Of a DNA stretch of 64,000 nt, positions 26,811-35,005 are shown in pieces. A model generated the notes under the pieces. The model saw only the letters and a program-made list of their open reading frames with translations. It made no database searches and was not told the origin of the DNA. The translations under genes and the position numbers were made by a program. Where the stretch lies: positions 496,001 through 560,000 of the forward strand of contig NZ_VTWH01000001.1 of the NCBI RefSeq assembly GCF_008369445.1. Direction: 5' to 3'. How positions within the stretch are numbered: position 1 is the first letter of the stretch; the number at the start of each line of letters is the position of its first letter. This DNA comes from Aureimonas fodinaquatilis (lineage in GTDB: Bacteria > Pseudomonadota > Alphaproteobacteria > Rhizobiales > Rhizobiaceae).

Positions 26811-26833
26811 TGATTTATGGATTGCCATAATCA
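26811..26833. promoter_or_regulatory. Candidate operator upstream of the nickel-type ABC operon
   Basis: TGATTTATGG and CCATAATCA are near-complementary arms around ATTG, ending 35 bases before the start of the binding-protein gene in an AT-rich promoter region. It does not match the NikR consensus (GTATGA-N16-TCATAC) well, so the regulator is unknown. Confidence 0.4.
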
Positions 26834-26868
26834 AGCTGATCGGGAAAAATCATATATTGGAGATTGGA

Positions 26869-28416
26869 ATGATTTGGCTATCGGCCTGGGTTACGGCTAT
26901 TGTAGCGCTTGGTGTTGTGACGTCGGCATATGCTGCACCGAAAGATACGCTTGTATTGGCCATTGGCGGGGAGCCTGACAACGGATTTGACCCTATCGCT
27001 GGTTGGGGCAGCTATGGAAATCCGCTGTTCCAGTCCACCCTGCTGCGCCGGGACGTGAATCTCGACACACAGCCTGATCTTGCAACCAATTGGACATTGT
27101 CAGATGATCGCAAGGTCTGGACAATCGAGCTACGCGATGATGTCAGATTTTCCGACGGCTCGCCGGTTACAGCAGAAGATGTTGCGTTTACTTTCAACAC
27201 GGCAAAAGCTTCGGCCAACTCCATAGATCTTAGCGTTATGGTTGAGGCAGTGGCTGTTGATCAAAACATTGTCCGCATTTCACTCAACAAGCCCTGGATC
27301 ACCTTTGTTGAGGCGTTCTACACGCTCGGCATTGTGCCCGCTGCCAGTTACGGCCTGGATTACGGACGAAGGCCTGTTGGTTCTGGACCCTATAAATTTG
27401 TTGCGTGGAATGAAGGTCAACAGCTTATTGTCGAGCGCAATGATGCTTATTATGGCGACAAGGGACCATTTCAGAGAATTACATTTCTTTTCACCGGTGA
27501 AGCACCGGGGTTGGCTGCTGCCAATGCAGGTGTTGTCGATATGGTTGCCGTGCCGGCTCAGCTTGCCGATGCTATTCCTGAAGGCTTTAACGCCGTGCAT
27601 GTTCAGACCGTGGACAATCGAGGCCTCAGTCTCCCGTTCACAACGCCGCATGTTGTGGACGGCCGCACAGTCGGCAATGCGGTGACTTCTGATCCTGCAA
27701 TCCGCAAAGCGATTAACATGGGACTTGATCGCAAGCTTGTCGTGGATGTCGCGTTGCATGGTCACGGAACGCCAGCATTTGGTCCTGCTGATGGATTGCC
27801 ATGGGCGGGTGAGGCGGACACGATTGAATTCAACTTTGATGGTGCAAAAGCAATTCTTGATGAAGCACGTTGGGTCACAGGCGATGACGGAATTCGCTCC
27901 AAAGACGGCGTAAGGGCGGAATTCCCGATTCATTATCCTGCCAGTGACGCATCCCGACAAGCCTTGGCTGAAATTTCGGCTGAACTTTTGCGTCCTCTCG
28001 GCATCCAAGCAACACCACGAGGTGGAAGCTGGGACGCAATTCAGCGTGTCATGCACTCCGAACCTGTCGTCTTCGGCTTTGGCAGTCACTCGCCCTATCA
28101 GCTCTACAGTCTATTTGCTGAAAAGCTTGGTGGTGTCGGATATATGAACCCGAGCTATTATGCCAATGAGCAAGTTGAAGCATTGTTCGAAAAGGCACAG
28201 GGCGCAGGGAGCCTCGAAGCTTCAATGCCATTTTGGTCACAAGCTGCAGACTATTATGGGTTGAAGGGCGACAGCTCCTGGGCATGGCTTACTAATTTTG
28301 ACCATGTTTATTTCGTCAACAAGTGCCTTGATCTTGGTAAAACACAGATTGAACCGCATGGACACGGCTGGCCTGTAACCGCAACAATAGCTAGCTGGCG
28401 GTGGACCTGCGAGTGA
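26869..28416 (+). CDS. Nickel/peptide-type ABC transporter substrate-binding protein
   Basis: The 515-residue product begins with a signal peptide ending in SAYAAPK and has the family 5 extracellular solute-binding pattern (TLVLAIGGEPDNGFDPI, VWTIELRDDVRFSDGSPVTAEDVAFTF, LSDDRK). Proteins of this family bind dipeptides, nickel or metal-chelate complexes in the periplasm. The position straight after a full urease and ammonium module, like the ynt genes of Yersinia, points to nickel or a nickel chelate. GGAG six bases before the ATG at 26869 supports that start over a TTG at 26857. The next gene overlaps its end by 16 bases. Confidence 0.88.
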   Translation: MIWLSAWVTAIVALGVVTSAYAAPKDTLVLAIGGEPDNGFDPIAGWGSYGNPLFQSTLLRRDVNLDTQPDLATNWTLSDDRKVWTIELRDDVRFSDGSPVTAEDVAFTFNTAKASANSIDLSVMVEAVAVDQNIVRISLNKPWITFVEAFYTLGIVPAASYGLDYGRRPVGSGPYKFVAWNEGQQLIVERNDAYYGDKGPFQRITFLFTGEAPGLAAANAGVVDMVAVPAQLADAIPEGFNAVHVQTVDNRGLSLPFTTPHVVDGRTVGNAVTSDPAIRKAINMGLDRKLVVDVALHGHGTPAFGPADGLPWAGEADTIEFNFDGAKAILDEARWVTGDDGIRSKDGVRAEFPIHYPASDASRQALAEISAELLRPLGIQATPRGGSWDAIQRVMHSEPVVFGFGSHSPYQLYSLFAEKLGGVGYMNPSYYANEQVEALFEKAQGAGSLEASMPFWSQAADYYGLKGDSSWAWLTNFDHVYFVNKCLDLGKTQIEPHGHGWPVTATIASWRWTCE

Positions 28417-29396
28417 ATGCCAGCCTGGTCAATCTGATGGCACGACGTATTTTACGTCTTATGGCTCTGGTCATATGCGTGGCTTTCGCAGTTTTTATGC
28501 TGATGAAAGGTTCGCCTATTGACCCGGTTGATGCTTATCTCGGCCCCGCCATGGCCTATGTCGGGCCGGAACAGAAGATTCAGATCGCTGCAATATGGGG
28601 ACTGGATAGGCCAATCTACGAACAATTTCTGCGATGGGCTGGCCATGTTCTGACCGGTGATCTTGGCTACAGCATTGTCTACAATACGTCAGTGAGCGAA
28701 GTTCTCGAAACACGTCTCGGCGCCTCGCTGGCATTGACCGGCCTCGCCTGGCTTTTATCCGGCATTCTTGGCTTTGTCCTTGGCGTCATTTCAGCCGCAT
28801 ATGAAGGCCGCTGGCTGGACCGTGTCATTCGCCTTTACTGCTATGTTCTGGCTGCTACACCGACGTTTTGGCTGGGAATGCTGATGCTCGCGTTCTTTTC
28901 GGTGAAACTTGGGTGGACGCCAATTTGTTGCGCAGGCCCAATTGGAGTGCCTTCGGACCAAATCAGCGTTGTTGAGCGTCTTCAGCATCTCATTCTGCCC
29001 CTATCTGCATTGACCCTTTTCGGCGTAGCCCAGATTGCTCTTCACTCCCGCGCAAAGATGATTGAGGTTTTGCAGTCAGACTACATAACCTTTGCTCGTG
29101 CCCAGGGTGCAGGTCGGTTTGACATCATACTGCGTCACGGCATACGCAATGCCGCTCTGCCAGCCTTGACCGTCTTATTCGCCTCAATCGGCGAGATATT
29201 AGGTGGCGCTATTCTGGTGGAACAGGTCTTCACATGGCCAGGATTGGGGCGCGCCACCGTTGAAGCGGGAGTTCGCGGTGATGTGGCTTTGCTGCTCGCT
29301 ATTGCGATGCTGACCACAATCATCGTTTCAACCGGCAATATGATTGCCGATTTTCTCTATCATGTTGTCGATCCAAGACTGAAAGAGGGTGTATGA
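28401..29396 (+). CDS. Nickel/peptide-type ABC transporter permease (NikB/YntB-like)
   Basis: The 331-residue inner-membrane protein has the DppB/NikB organisation of six segments. The cytoplasmic coupling loop reads DYITFARAQGAGRFDIILRHGIRNAALPALT, the EAA motif of this family. The GTG at 28401 lies inside the end of the binding-protein gene. An in-frame ATG at 28437 is an alternative that would remove 12 residues. It pairs with the permease encoded next. Confidence 0.9.
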   Translation: MDLRVNASLVNLMARRILRLMALVICVAFAVFMLMKGSPIDPVDAYLGPAMAYVGPEQKIQIAAIWGLDRPIYEQFLRWAGHVLTGDLGYSIVYNTSVSEVLETRLGASLALTGLAWLLSGILGFVLGVISAAYEGRWLDRVIRLYCYVLAATPTFWLGMLMLAFFSVKLGWTPICCAGPIGVPSDQISVVERLQHLILPLSALTLFGVAQIALHSRAKMIEVLQSDYITFARAQGAGRFDIILRHGIRNAALPALTVLFASIGEILGGAILVEQVFTWPGLGRATVEAGVRGDVALLLAIAMLTTIIVSTGNMIADFLYHVVDPRLKEGV

Positions 29397-30220
29397 TCAT
29401 AGTCCCTCTGAATGGACGCATAAAAGCACTGATCAATGCTCTCTTTGCCTTGGCAATCATCAGCGCAATTTCTATTGCCGCATGGGCTTATGGCAACATC
29501 GGAGTGCGTGCCGAGTTTGCCATACGCAACATGCCGCCCTCACTCTCTCACTGGTTTGGAACCGACCAGATGGGGCGCGATATGTTCGCCCGTACACTGC
29601 ATGGTCTTACACTCAGTCTTCGCGTCGGCATTCTTGCTGCGGGGTTTTCGGTTGTTATTGCACTCACCATTGTGTTTCTGTCAGGCTTGGGACGTACCGC
29701 AGATGCAATCGGCAGCTTCATCATCGATGCAATGCTGGCGATGCCACATTTGGTTCTTCTCATCCTGATCAGCTTTGCGCTGGGCGGTGGAACAAGTGCT
29801 GTTATCATCGCCATTGCGGTCTCTCACTGGCCGCGTTTTGCACGTATCCTCAGAGCAGAGCTTATTCAGGTCAAAGGCGCCCATTGGGTTGAAGCATCTC
29901 GCAGTTTCGGGAAATCAAGAAGCTTTATTCTGCTCAACCACATTATTCCGCATTTGCTGCCGCAGATATTTGTTGGTTTTCTGTTGATGTTTCCGCATGC
30001 GATCCTCCACGAAGCGGGGCTGACATTCCTGGGCTTCGGATTGGAACCATCCCGCCCTGCCATCGGCATCATGCTGTCAGAAGCAATGCAACATATTAGT
30101 AGTGGCCGTTGGTGGCTTGCCGTTTTCCCCGGAGTCGCATTATTGATCATGGTGCTTTGCTTCGATGCACTCGCAAATAGTTTGCGCCGCCTGATCAGCC
30201 CACGAGAGGCCCACTTGTGA
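29393..30220 (+). CDS. Nickel/peptide-type ABC transporter permease (NikC/YntC-like)
   Basis: The 275-residue protein has the DppC/NikC pattern, including HWFGTDQMGRDMFARTLHGLTLSLRVGI near residues 50-77 and the EAA coupling loop VEASRSFGKSRSFILLNHIIPHLLP. It starts with ATGA overlapping the stop of the previous permease, so the two are translationally coupled and form the transmembrane pair of the importer. Confidence 0.92.
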   Translation: MIIVPLNGRIKALINALFALAIISAISIAAWAYGNIGVRAEFAIRNMPPSLSHWFGTDQMGRDMFARTLHGLTLSLRVGILAAGFSVVIALTIVFLSGLGRTADAIGSFIIDAMLAMPHLVLLILISFALGGGTSAVIIAIAVSHWPRFARILRAELIQVKGAHWVEASRSFGKSRSFILLNHIIPHLLPQIFVGFLLMFPHAILHEAGLTFLGFGLEPSRPAIGIMLSEAMQHISSGRWWLAVFPGVALLIMVLCFDALANSLRRLISPREAHL

Positions 30221-30996
30221 TGCTTGTAATCGATGATCTTTCCGCTTCATTTCGTCGGTATAACGGCTTGTTCAGGCAGGATTTCATAACGCGTTTGTCC
30301 AATATTACACTCACGATCCAGGCAGGAGAGATTGTTGCCCTTGTCGGGCATTCTGGCGCGGGAAAAAGCCTGCTTGCCCACGCCATTCTGGGCCTGCTAC
30401 CCGCCAATGCCATTGCGACGGGCACTGTCTCTTTTGAGGGCCAACTCTTAAACCAACACAATCTGGTGGAGCACCGGGGGCGCAACATCGCCTTACTGCC
30501 GCAACAAACGTCCTATCTTGATCCAACGGCGAATGTTGGCGCACTTGTTCGCTGGGCGGCACTCCGTGGCGGAAAGCCATTGGAGATAAAAAACCGTCTC
30601 AATCGGGTTGGTTTAAGTGACGATGTGGCTCAACTTTTCCCGCATCAGTTGTCCGGAGGCATGGCGCGGCGCGTCCTTATGGCACAAGCAACGTCCGGCG
30701 GGGCCAAACTGCTGATTGCCGATGAACCGACCGCCGGACTTGATCCTGCAAACCGTGACATTGTTCTCAAGCATTTGCGTGCTCATGCAGACAATGGTGG
30801 CGCAGCTTTGCTGATCACACATGATTTGATTCCGGTTCTGTCTTATGCTGATCGGATTGCAATGCTGAAAGATGGACAATTGTGCTGCGTAGCGCCAACG
30901 TCTTCGTTCAGCGGAACAGGTGAAATGCTTGCCTCCCCATATGCAAAGTCGCTTTGGCGTGCTTTGCCTCAAAACGACTTTTACGCATATGCTTGA
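30220..30996 (+). CDS. ABC transporter ATP-binding protein (NikD/YntD-like)
   Basis: The 258-residue ATPase has Walker A GHSGAGKS, signature LSGGMARRV and Walker B LLIADEPTAGLD, followed by the switch His in LLITHDL. It energises the importer together with the second ATPase. The ATG at 30220 overlaps the stop of the permease; a GTG at 30217 would add one residue. Family members in peptide and nickel systems usually come as two ATPases, as here. Confidence 0.93.
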   Translation: MLVIDDLSASFRRYNGLFRQDFITRLSNITLTIQAGEIVALVGHSGAGKSLLAHAILGLLPANAIATGTVSFEGQLLNQHNLVEHRGRNIALLPQQTSYLDPTANVGALVRWAALRGGKPLEIKNRLNRVGLSDDVAQLFPHQLSGGMARRVLMAQATSGGAKLLIADEPTAGLDPANRDIVLKHLRAHADNGGAALLITHDLIPVLSYADRIAMLKDGQLCCVAPTSSFSGTGEMLASPYAKSLWRALPQNDFYAYA

Positions 30997-31594
30997 AGCC
31001 AGAAATGTCAGTGCTGTCTATGGCTCGCGAATAATTTTCGATCATGTTTCGCTGCGATTGAGTCTAGGTACGGTCTATTGCGTTTCGGGCCCTTCTGGCT
31101 GTGGAAAGACCACGCTGGGACGCATTCTGGCTGGGCTAAACCGCCCGGCCGGCGGAGAGATTCTCTACGATCAGGAGAGTGTTTCGGATACAAAAAAATG
31201 GCCGGTACAATATCTCTATCAATCGCCGCTCACAGCCATGAACCCACGCTGGCAGATCAAAAAAATCGTAGAAGAAGCCGGTTCTGTAGACGCAGGTCTG
31301 GCGCGGATGCTTGGCGTTGAAACGGAGTGGGAGACCCGCTACCCACATGAACTATCGGGTGGCCAGTTACAGCGAGTTTCGATCTTGCGGTCTCTTGGTG
31401 CCAGCCCCGCCTTCCTCATTGCAGACGAGATCACTGCGGCACTCGATCCGGTTGCACAGGCACAGATATGGCAGCTTCTTCTAGAGCTTACGGAGCGTTG
31501 CAAGCTTGGCATTGTTGCAATCAGCCATGATGAAAGCCTGATTTCTAGAATTGCGCAGCCTGGTAATCACTTCAGTCTGAGTGACCAGAATTAG
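30989..31594 (+). CDS. ABC transporter ATP-binding protein (NikE/YntE-like), short
   Basis: The 201-residue ATPase has Walker A GPSGCGKT, signature LSGGQLQRV and Walker B FLIADEITAALD, with Ile where Pro is usual in the EPT stretch, and the switch in AISHDE. It is shorter than typical NikE or DppF because the C-terminal extension carrying oligopeptide-type motifs is missing. The ATG at 30989 overlaps the previous gene by 8 bases. It is the last gene of the importer, and disturbed sequence follows directly. Confidence 0.9.
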   Translation: MLEARNVSAVYGSRIIFDHVSLRLSLGTVYCVSGPSGCGKTTLGRILAGLNRPAGGEILYDQESVSDTKKWPVQYLYQSPLTAMNPRWQIKKIVEEAGSVDAGLARMLGVETEWETRYPHELSGGQLQRVSILRSLGASPAFLIADEITAALDPVAQAQIWQLLLELTERCKLGIVAISHDESLISRIAQPGNHFSLSDQN

Positions 31595-31606
31595 AGCGTA
31601 TCGCTT

Positions 31607-31690
31607 GTGGTCTTTGCTGACGACAAGCGTCCATATAGGCGACGTAACCATATCGAGATCATGTTTATCAGACTGAAGCAACCCGCACGG
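31607..31690 (+). pseudogene. Possible IS5-family transposase remnant
   Basis: The frame reads ADDKRPYRRRNHIEIMFIRLK, which resembles the region around the catalytic Glu of IS5-type (IS427/IS1031 group) transposases, commonly YRRRNRIEIMFGRLKDWRR. The resemblance stops after about 25 residues and no start or ends of an element are visible. It would be a fragment left from an earlier insertion. Confidence 0.4.
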
Positions 31691-32239
31691 CACCACGGAA
31701 AACGGCACTATCTATCATATGGCAATGGCTTACATGATGTTATTCAAAAGAGATCGATCGTAGCAGACAGACGACCGTTCCGCTCGTTCATTAGCGCATT
31801 TTGCGGAAGTGCATCACTAATAATAGCTCCAAGTTTCACAGAAATTTTTGTGTTACATTTCCTGCAGCCGTTTGAACTATATGGGTTACAATAGCCCGTC
31901 CCTGACGTGCTCGCGCTTCGAGTTGTAAGCATCTAAATGATGGTGGCATGCGGCGAGCGTTTCTCGATTACACCAAGGTGCCGGGCGCTTGGCCTGACCA
32001 TAAGCATCAAGGCCTTGAATTTGATGTTGTCATGCAGGGTCCCGTCTTCGACGCAGCGTTTCGGTTTTAGAGCTTCTTGGGCGGATGTGCTTTGTTACCG
32101 TCCCATCTAAGCAGGCGGTTCCACACAAAGATCACAGATCACGTGATGCGGTCTAAAATTTTTGCTGCAAGACTTTATAAAGCTCTCCGACATCGCCCCG
32201 GTGTCATGCCTAAACGGGAGGCGAGTTACAGTGGAGCAG
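31691..32239. other. Non-coding, probably degraded sequence before the IS481 element
   Basis: About 550 bases with only short broken frames, for example one from 31949 that stops after about 40 codons. No ribosome binding sites, RNA genes or complete repeats were recognised. Together with the remnant beside it and the insertion element after it, this looks like a site of repeated insertion and decay. Confidence 0.45.
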
Positions 32240-32289
32240 TGTCCGACCTGAGAGATAGGTGACATTTCGTACCGGAGACATGGGTAACA
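32240..32289 (+). repeat. Left terminal inverted repeat of the IS481 element
   Basis: This end contains two copies of a related motif, ATAGGTGACA and ACATGGGTAACA, one near the tip and one inside. Each has a counterpart at the right end, which suggests two transposase-binding sites per end. Confidence 0.8.
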
Positions 32290-32314
32290 CTTTTCGCTTT
32301 TGCGGGAGGTGTTG

Positions 32315-33502
32315 ATGCCGTGGAGAGAGACTTCGGTCATGGAGGAACGTCTACGCTTTATCGCCCGTCTTTTGGAGGGCGAAGGGATGAGCGATGTCTG
32401 CCGGGATTTCTGCATCTCGCGCAAGACTGGCTACAAAATATTCAATCGCTACAAGAATGATGGCTTTGAAGCGCTGACGGACCGATCGCGTCGGCCGGTC
32501 CGTTATGCCAATCAGCTACCAGCGCAAGTCGAGGCGTTGATCGTGTCGTCGAAGAAGGACAAGCCGCATTGGGGTGCGCGCAAGATACGCGAACTGCTGG
32601 TCCGCAGGCTTGCGGGTGATGTGCGCATTCCCTCGACGAGCACTGTTCATGCCATTCTTGATCGTTATGGGCTGGTCGCCCATGCCCGCAAACGCCATCG
32701 TGGCAAGGCCGAAGGCACGGCACTGTCCAATGCCACAGCTCCAAACGATCTGTGGTGTGTCGACTTTAAAGGTGAGTTCAAGCTGGGCAATGGTCGATAC
32801 TGTTACCCCTTGACGGTCACAGACCAGGCGTCGCGCTATCTACTGGCTTGCGAGGCCTTCGAATCGAACAAAGAGTTTCCCGTCATTGATGCCTTTCGCC
32901 GACTGTTTGCCGAACGCGGCCTGCCGCAAGCGATCCGCAGCGACAATGGTGTCCCGTTCGCCAGCCCCAACGGCCTCTACAATCTGTCGAAGCTTTCGGT
33001 CTGGTGGCTGAGGCTCGGCATTGCCATCGAACGTATCAAGCCAGGCCATCCGCAACAGAACGCTCGCCATGAGCGCATGCATCTGACACTGAAGAAAGAA
33101 GCCACTCGCCCGGCCGGGATGAACATGCTGCAACAGCAGGCCCTTTTTGATGCTTTTATCAACGAATTCAATACCGAACGGCCGCATGAAGCGCTTGGCA
33201 TGAAAACTCCGCAAGAGATCTACACTGCCTCAGTGCGCACCTATCAGGGCCTGCCGGAACTGGATTACCCGTTCCACGACAGAGATGTGCTCGTCACCAA
33301 TTGCGGGCGGATCTGCATGTGTCGCAAGAAGATCAACATCTCGATTGTCATGACCGGTCAGAGGCTCGGCATAAAAGAGGTCGAAGACGGCATTTGGCTT
33401 GTCAGCTTCATGCACTATGATCTGGGATATATCGACCTCGAACAGAGAACACTGCAAACCATCGACAACCCGTTCGGCACGAGGTTGTCACCCATGTCTT
33501 AG
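32315..33502 (+). CDS. IS481-family transposase
   Basis: The 395-residue protein has an N-terminal helix-turn-helix ([23 protein letters not shown]). An integrase core follows with the DDE residues Asp150 ([10 protein letters not shown]), Asp210 (IRSDNGVPF) and Glu253 ([14 protein letters not shown]). A C-terminal extension of about 100 residues follows. It looks intact and able to act. GGAGG lies five bases before the ATG at 32315; a TTG at 32300 is less likely. Confidence 0.93.
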   Translation: MPWRETSVMEERLRFIARLLEGEGMSDVCRDFCISRKTGYKIFNRYKNDGFEALTDRSRRPVRYANQLPAQVEALIVSSKKDKPHWGARKIRELLVRRLAGDVRIPSTSTVHAILDRYGLVAHARKRHRGKAEGTALSNATAPNDLWCVDFKGEFKLGNGRYCYPLTVTDQASRYLLACEAFESNKEFPVIDAFRRLFAERGLPQAIRSDNGVPFASPNGLYNLSKLSVWWLRLGIAIERIKPGHPQQNARHERMHLTLKKEATRPAGMNMLQQQALFDAFINEFNTERPHEALGMKTPQEIYTASVRTYQGLPELDYPFHDRDVLVTNCGRICMCRKKINISIVMTGQRLGIKEVEDGIWLVSFMHYDLGYIDLEQRTLQTIDNPFGTRLSPMS

Positions 33503-33536
33503 GTACAATCTGTTACCTATGTCTTCGGAATGGACA
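33486..33536 (-). repeat. Right terminal inverted repeat of the IS481 element
   Basis: Read from the outside it begins TGTCC and contains ACATAGGTAACA and ACATGGGTGACA, matching the left end with one extra base. The inner part overlaps the last codons of the transposase gene. Confidence 0.8.
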
Positions 33537-33545
33537 AGCTATCTA

Positions 33546-33635
33546 TGGCGGAGGGAGGGGGATTCGAACCCCCGATACGGTTCCCCGTATACACACTTTC
33601 CAGGCGTGCGCCTTCAACCACTCGGCCACCCCTCC
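33546..33635 (-). tRNA. tRNA-Ser (anticodon GGA)
   Basis: The reverse strand folds as a class II tRNA. The acceptor stem pairs GGAGGGG with TCCCTCC. The anticodon loop CTGGAAA gives anticodon GGA, reading UCC and UCU. The long variable arm is TACGG/CCGTA, and the T arm is GGGGG-TTCGAAT-CCCCC. Discriminator G is followed by an encoded CCA. It faces toward the accessory side, so its 3' end points at the insertion element and the urease block, a common place for islands to insert. Confidence 0.95.
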
Positions 33636-33901
33636 GTCGCAATCCACTCTTCCCGCCGCAAAGCCGGGAAGTCATTGTTCTCAGAAAAATCTTGAAAACC
33701 AAATTGGATCGTTCGGCGCGGAATATAGCCAGAACCCCTCTGCATTCAACCCACAAAACACCGCTGCCGGATTTTCTTTTCAATGCGCCGGAAATAAACT
33801 TCCAAACCATTGGAAAATAAACCTTCCGGAAATATAGCCCCTGCTACATCATCACCCATGATGCGACCAAACACCCCCGAAACCCCAATGGCCAGCGCAT
33901 T

Positions 33902-34189
33902 ATGATTCGATTTCTCGTGCGTCTCATCGCTTTCTTCACCCTGGCCGCTGCAACCGTTCTGGCCATCGGTGACACCGCCCGCTCCATCGCCGCCTCCGCA
34001 TGGAGGCCGCTTTCCATGGAGCAGGCCGCAACCCTTGCCGCTCCCTATATTCCATGGTCCATGCCAGAGCTCGGCTCCGCCGCCGGTGATATGGCAGAAT
34101 GGCTTTGGAGCGTCGTTGCCCTCTGGCCCGCTTCCATAACCATTGCCGTTCCGGCCCTGCTGCTTTTTGGCCTGACAGCGCGCCGCTAG
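33902..34189 (+). CDS. Small membrane protein of unknown function
   Basis: A 95-residue product with two hydrophobic segments (RFLVRLIAFFTLAAATVLAIG at the N-terminus and IAVPALLLFGLTA at the end) around a polar middle. No family was recognised. The ribosome binding site is weak. It lies between the tRNA-Ser gene and slyX, with a 12-codon-rich, GC-typical composition of the core block. A hypothetical inner-membrane protein. Confidence 0.6.
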   Translation: MIRFLVRLIAFFTLAAATVLAIGDTARSIAASAWRPLSMEQAATLAAPYIPWSMPELGSAAGDMAEWLWSVVALWPASITIAVPALLLFGLTARR

Positions 34190-34205
34190 TTTCGGCCGGC
34201 AGGCT

Positions 34206-34412
34206 TCAATAGTGCGGCGGGCGTGTGACCTCGGCCCGTGGCGTTGCCGTTTCCTCAAGCGCCAGAAAACGTTCCGCCAGTTCTTTCAACGTCTTCTGCT
34301 GACGGTCCAACTGCGTAAACGCCCGCGCCAACTCCGTCGACAACTCGTCGATTGTGTTTGCCTGATGCGCCAGCATGATTTCCAGTTCGGCCAGTCTGTC
34401 CGTGTCGCTCAT
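34206..34412 (-). CDS. slyX: SlyX family protein
   Basis: The 68-residue protein is one long predicted coiled coil (RLAELEIMLAHQANTIDELSTELARAF, shown in part) ending in RPPHY, the typical SlyX tail. Its role is unclear; in enterobacteria it sits next to slyD. Here its ATG overlaps the stop of the thioesterase gene upstream, so both are on one transcript. Confidence 0.88.
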   Translation of the reverse strand: MSDTDRLAELEIMLAHQANTIDELSTELARAFTQLDRQQKTLKELAERFLALEETATPRAEVTRPPHY

Positions 34413-34858
34413 CGCAAAATCCTTGCCAAAATATCACGTGACCGTTCATCCAGCGCCACAGGACGCCGGGTCTGCGGGTCAATGTTCACGTGAACAAAAA
34501 GTCCAGTCGCCACCGCCAGATCTTCATCATTGCGGAAAACGCCGATTTCGTACCGTATGGATGATGTGCCCAGATGGCCTATGCGCAAGCCCACAGTCAG
34601 ATGATCCGGGTACGCTGCCTCGGCAAGGTAGCGGCAGCCCGTTTCCACCACAAAGAACATGCGCTCCCTGCCATCAACCGCCAGGTCAGTTTCGATTAAA
34701 AACCGTGTAACCGCAGTGTCAAACAATGAATAATAGACCGCATTGTTCAGATGCCCGAACGAATCATTGTCCGCCCACCGTGTGGGAACCGGAACAAAAT
34801 GAGCATATTCACTGCGCTGCGGTCGAGGGGAGCTGGTCTTTCGTTGTGTATCCGTCAT
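34409..34858 (-). CDS. Acyl-CoA thioesterase, hotdog fold
   Basis: The 149-residue protein has the 4-hydroxybenzoyl-CoA thioesterase type motif TRWADNDSFGHLNNAVYYSLFDTA with the catalytic Asp near residue 30, and the hotdog beta strands after it. It would hydrolyse an acyl-CoA in the cytoplasm. The ATG at 34858 gives the usual length; the longer frame from 34924 adds a cysteine-rich stretch unlike the family. It is cotranscribed with slyX. Confidence 0.85.
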   Translation of the reverse strand: MTDTQRKTSSPRPQRSEYAHFVPVPTRWADNDSFGHLNNAVYYSLFDTAVTRFLIETDLAVDGRERMFFVVETGCRYLAEAAYPDHLTVGLRIGHLGTSSIRYEIGVFRNDEDLAVATGLFVHVNIDPQTRRPVALDERSRDILARILR

Positions 34859-35005
34859 CGCAATATCTTTTGAGCAATTTGCCCCTCTATAACCGCATTT
34901 GAAACAAAACAAACGCTCTCTCAAACTTCCAAATATGCGTGTTGAAGCATAGTCTCATCTCAACGCCATCATGTTCGGCGGCTGGCTCTCGATATTCAGG
35001 TCGCT

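Larger units (their letters stand above)
32240..33536 (+). mobile_element. Complete IS481-family insertion sequence (about 1.3 kb)
   Basis: The element is bounded by imperfect inverted repeats of about 50 bp that begin TGTCC at the left (32240) and end GGACA at the right (33536). It encodes one intact DDE transposase. Length, single gene and TGT...ACA termini are those of the IS481 family. No target-site duplication is evident: left flank GAGCAG, right flank AGCTAT. The right end lies 9 bases from the 3' end of tRNA-Ser. Confidence 0.88.

Noticed and set aside
26801-26833. NikR box
   Set aside because: A GTATGA half-site occurs at 26800-26805 but the matching TCATAC at the correct distance is absent; the inverted repeat there is kept only as an unassigned operator.
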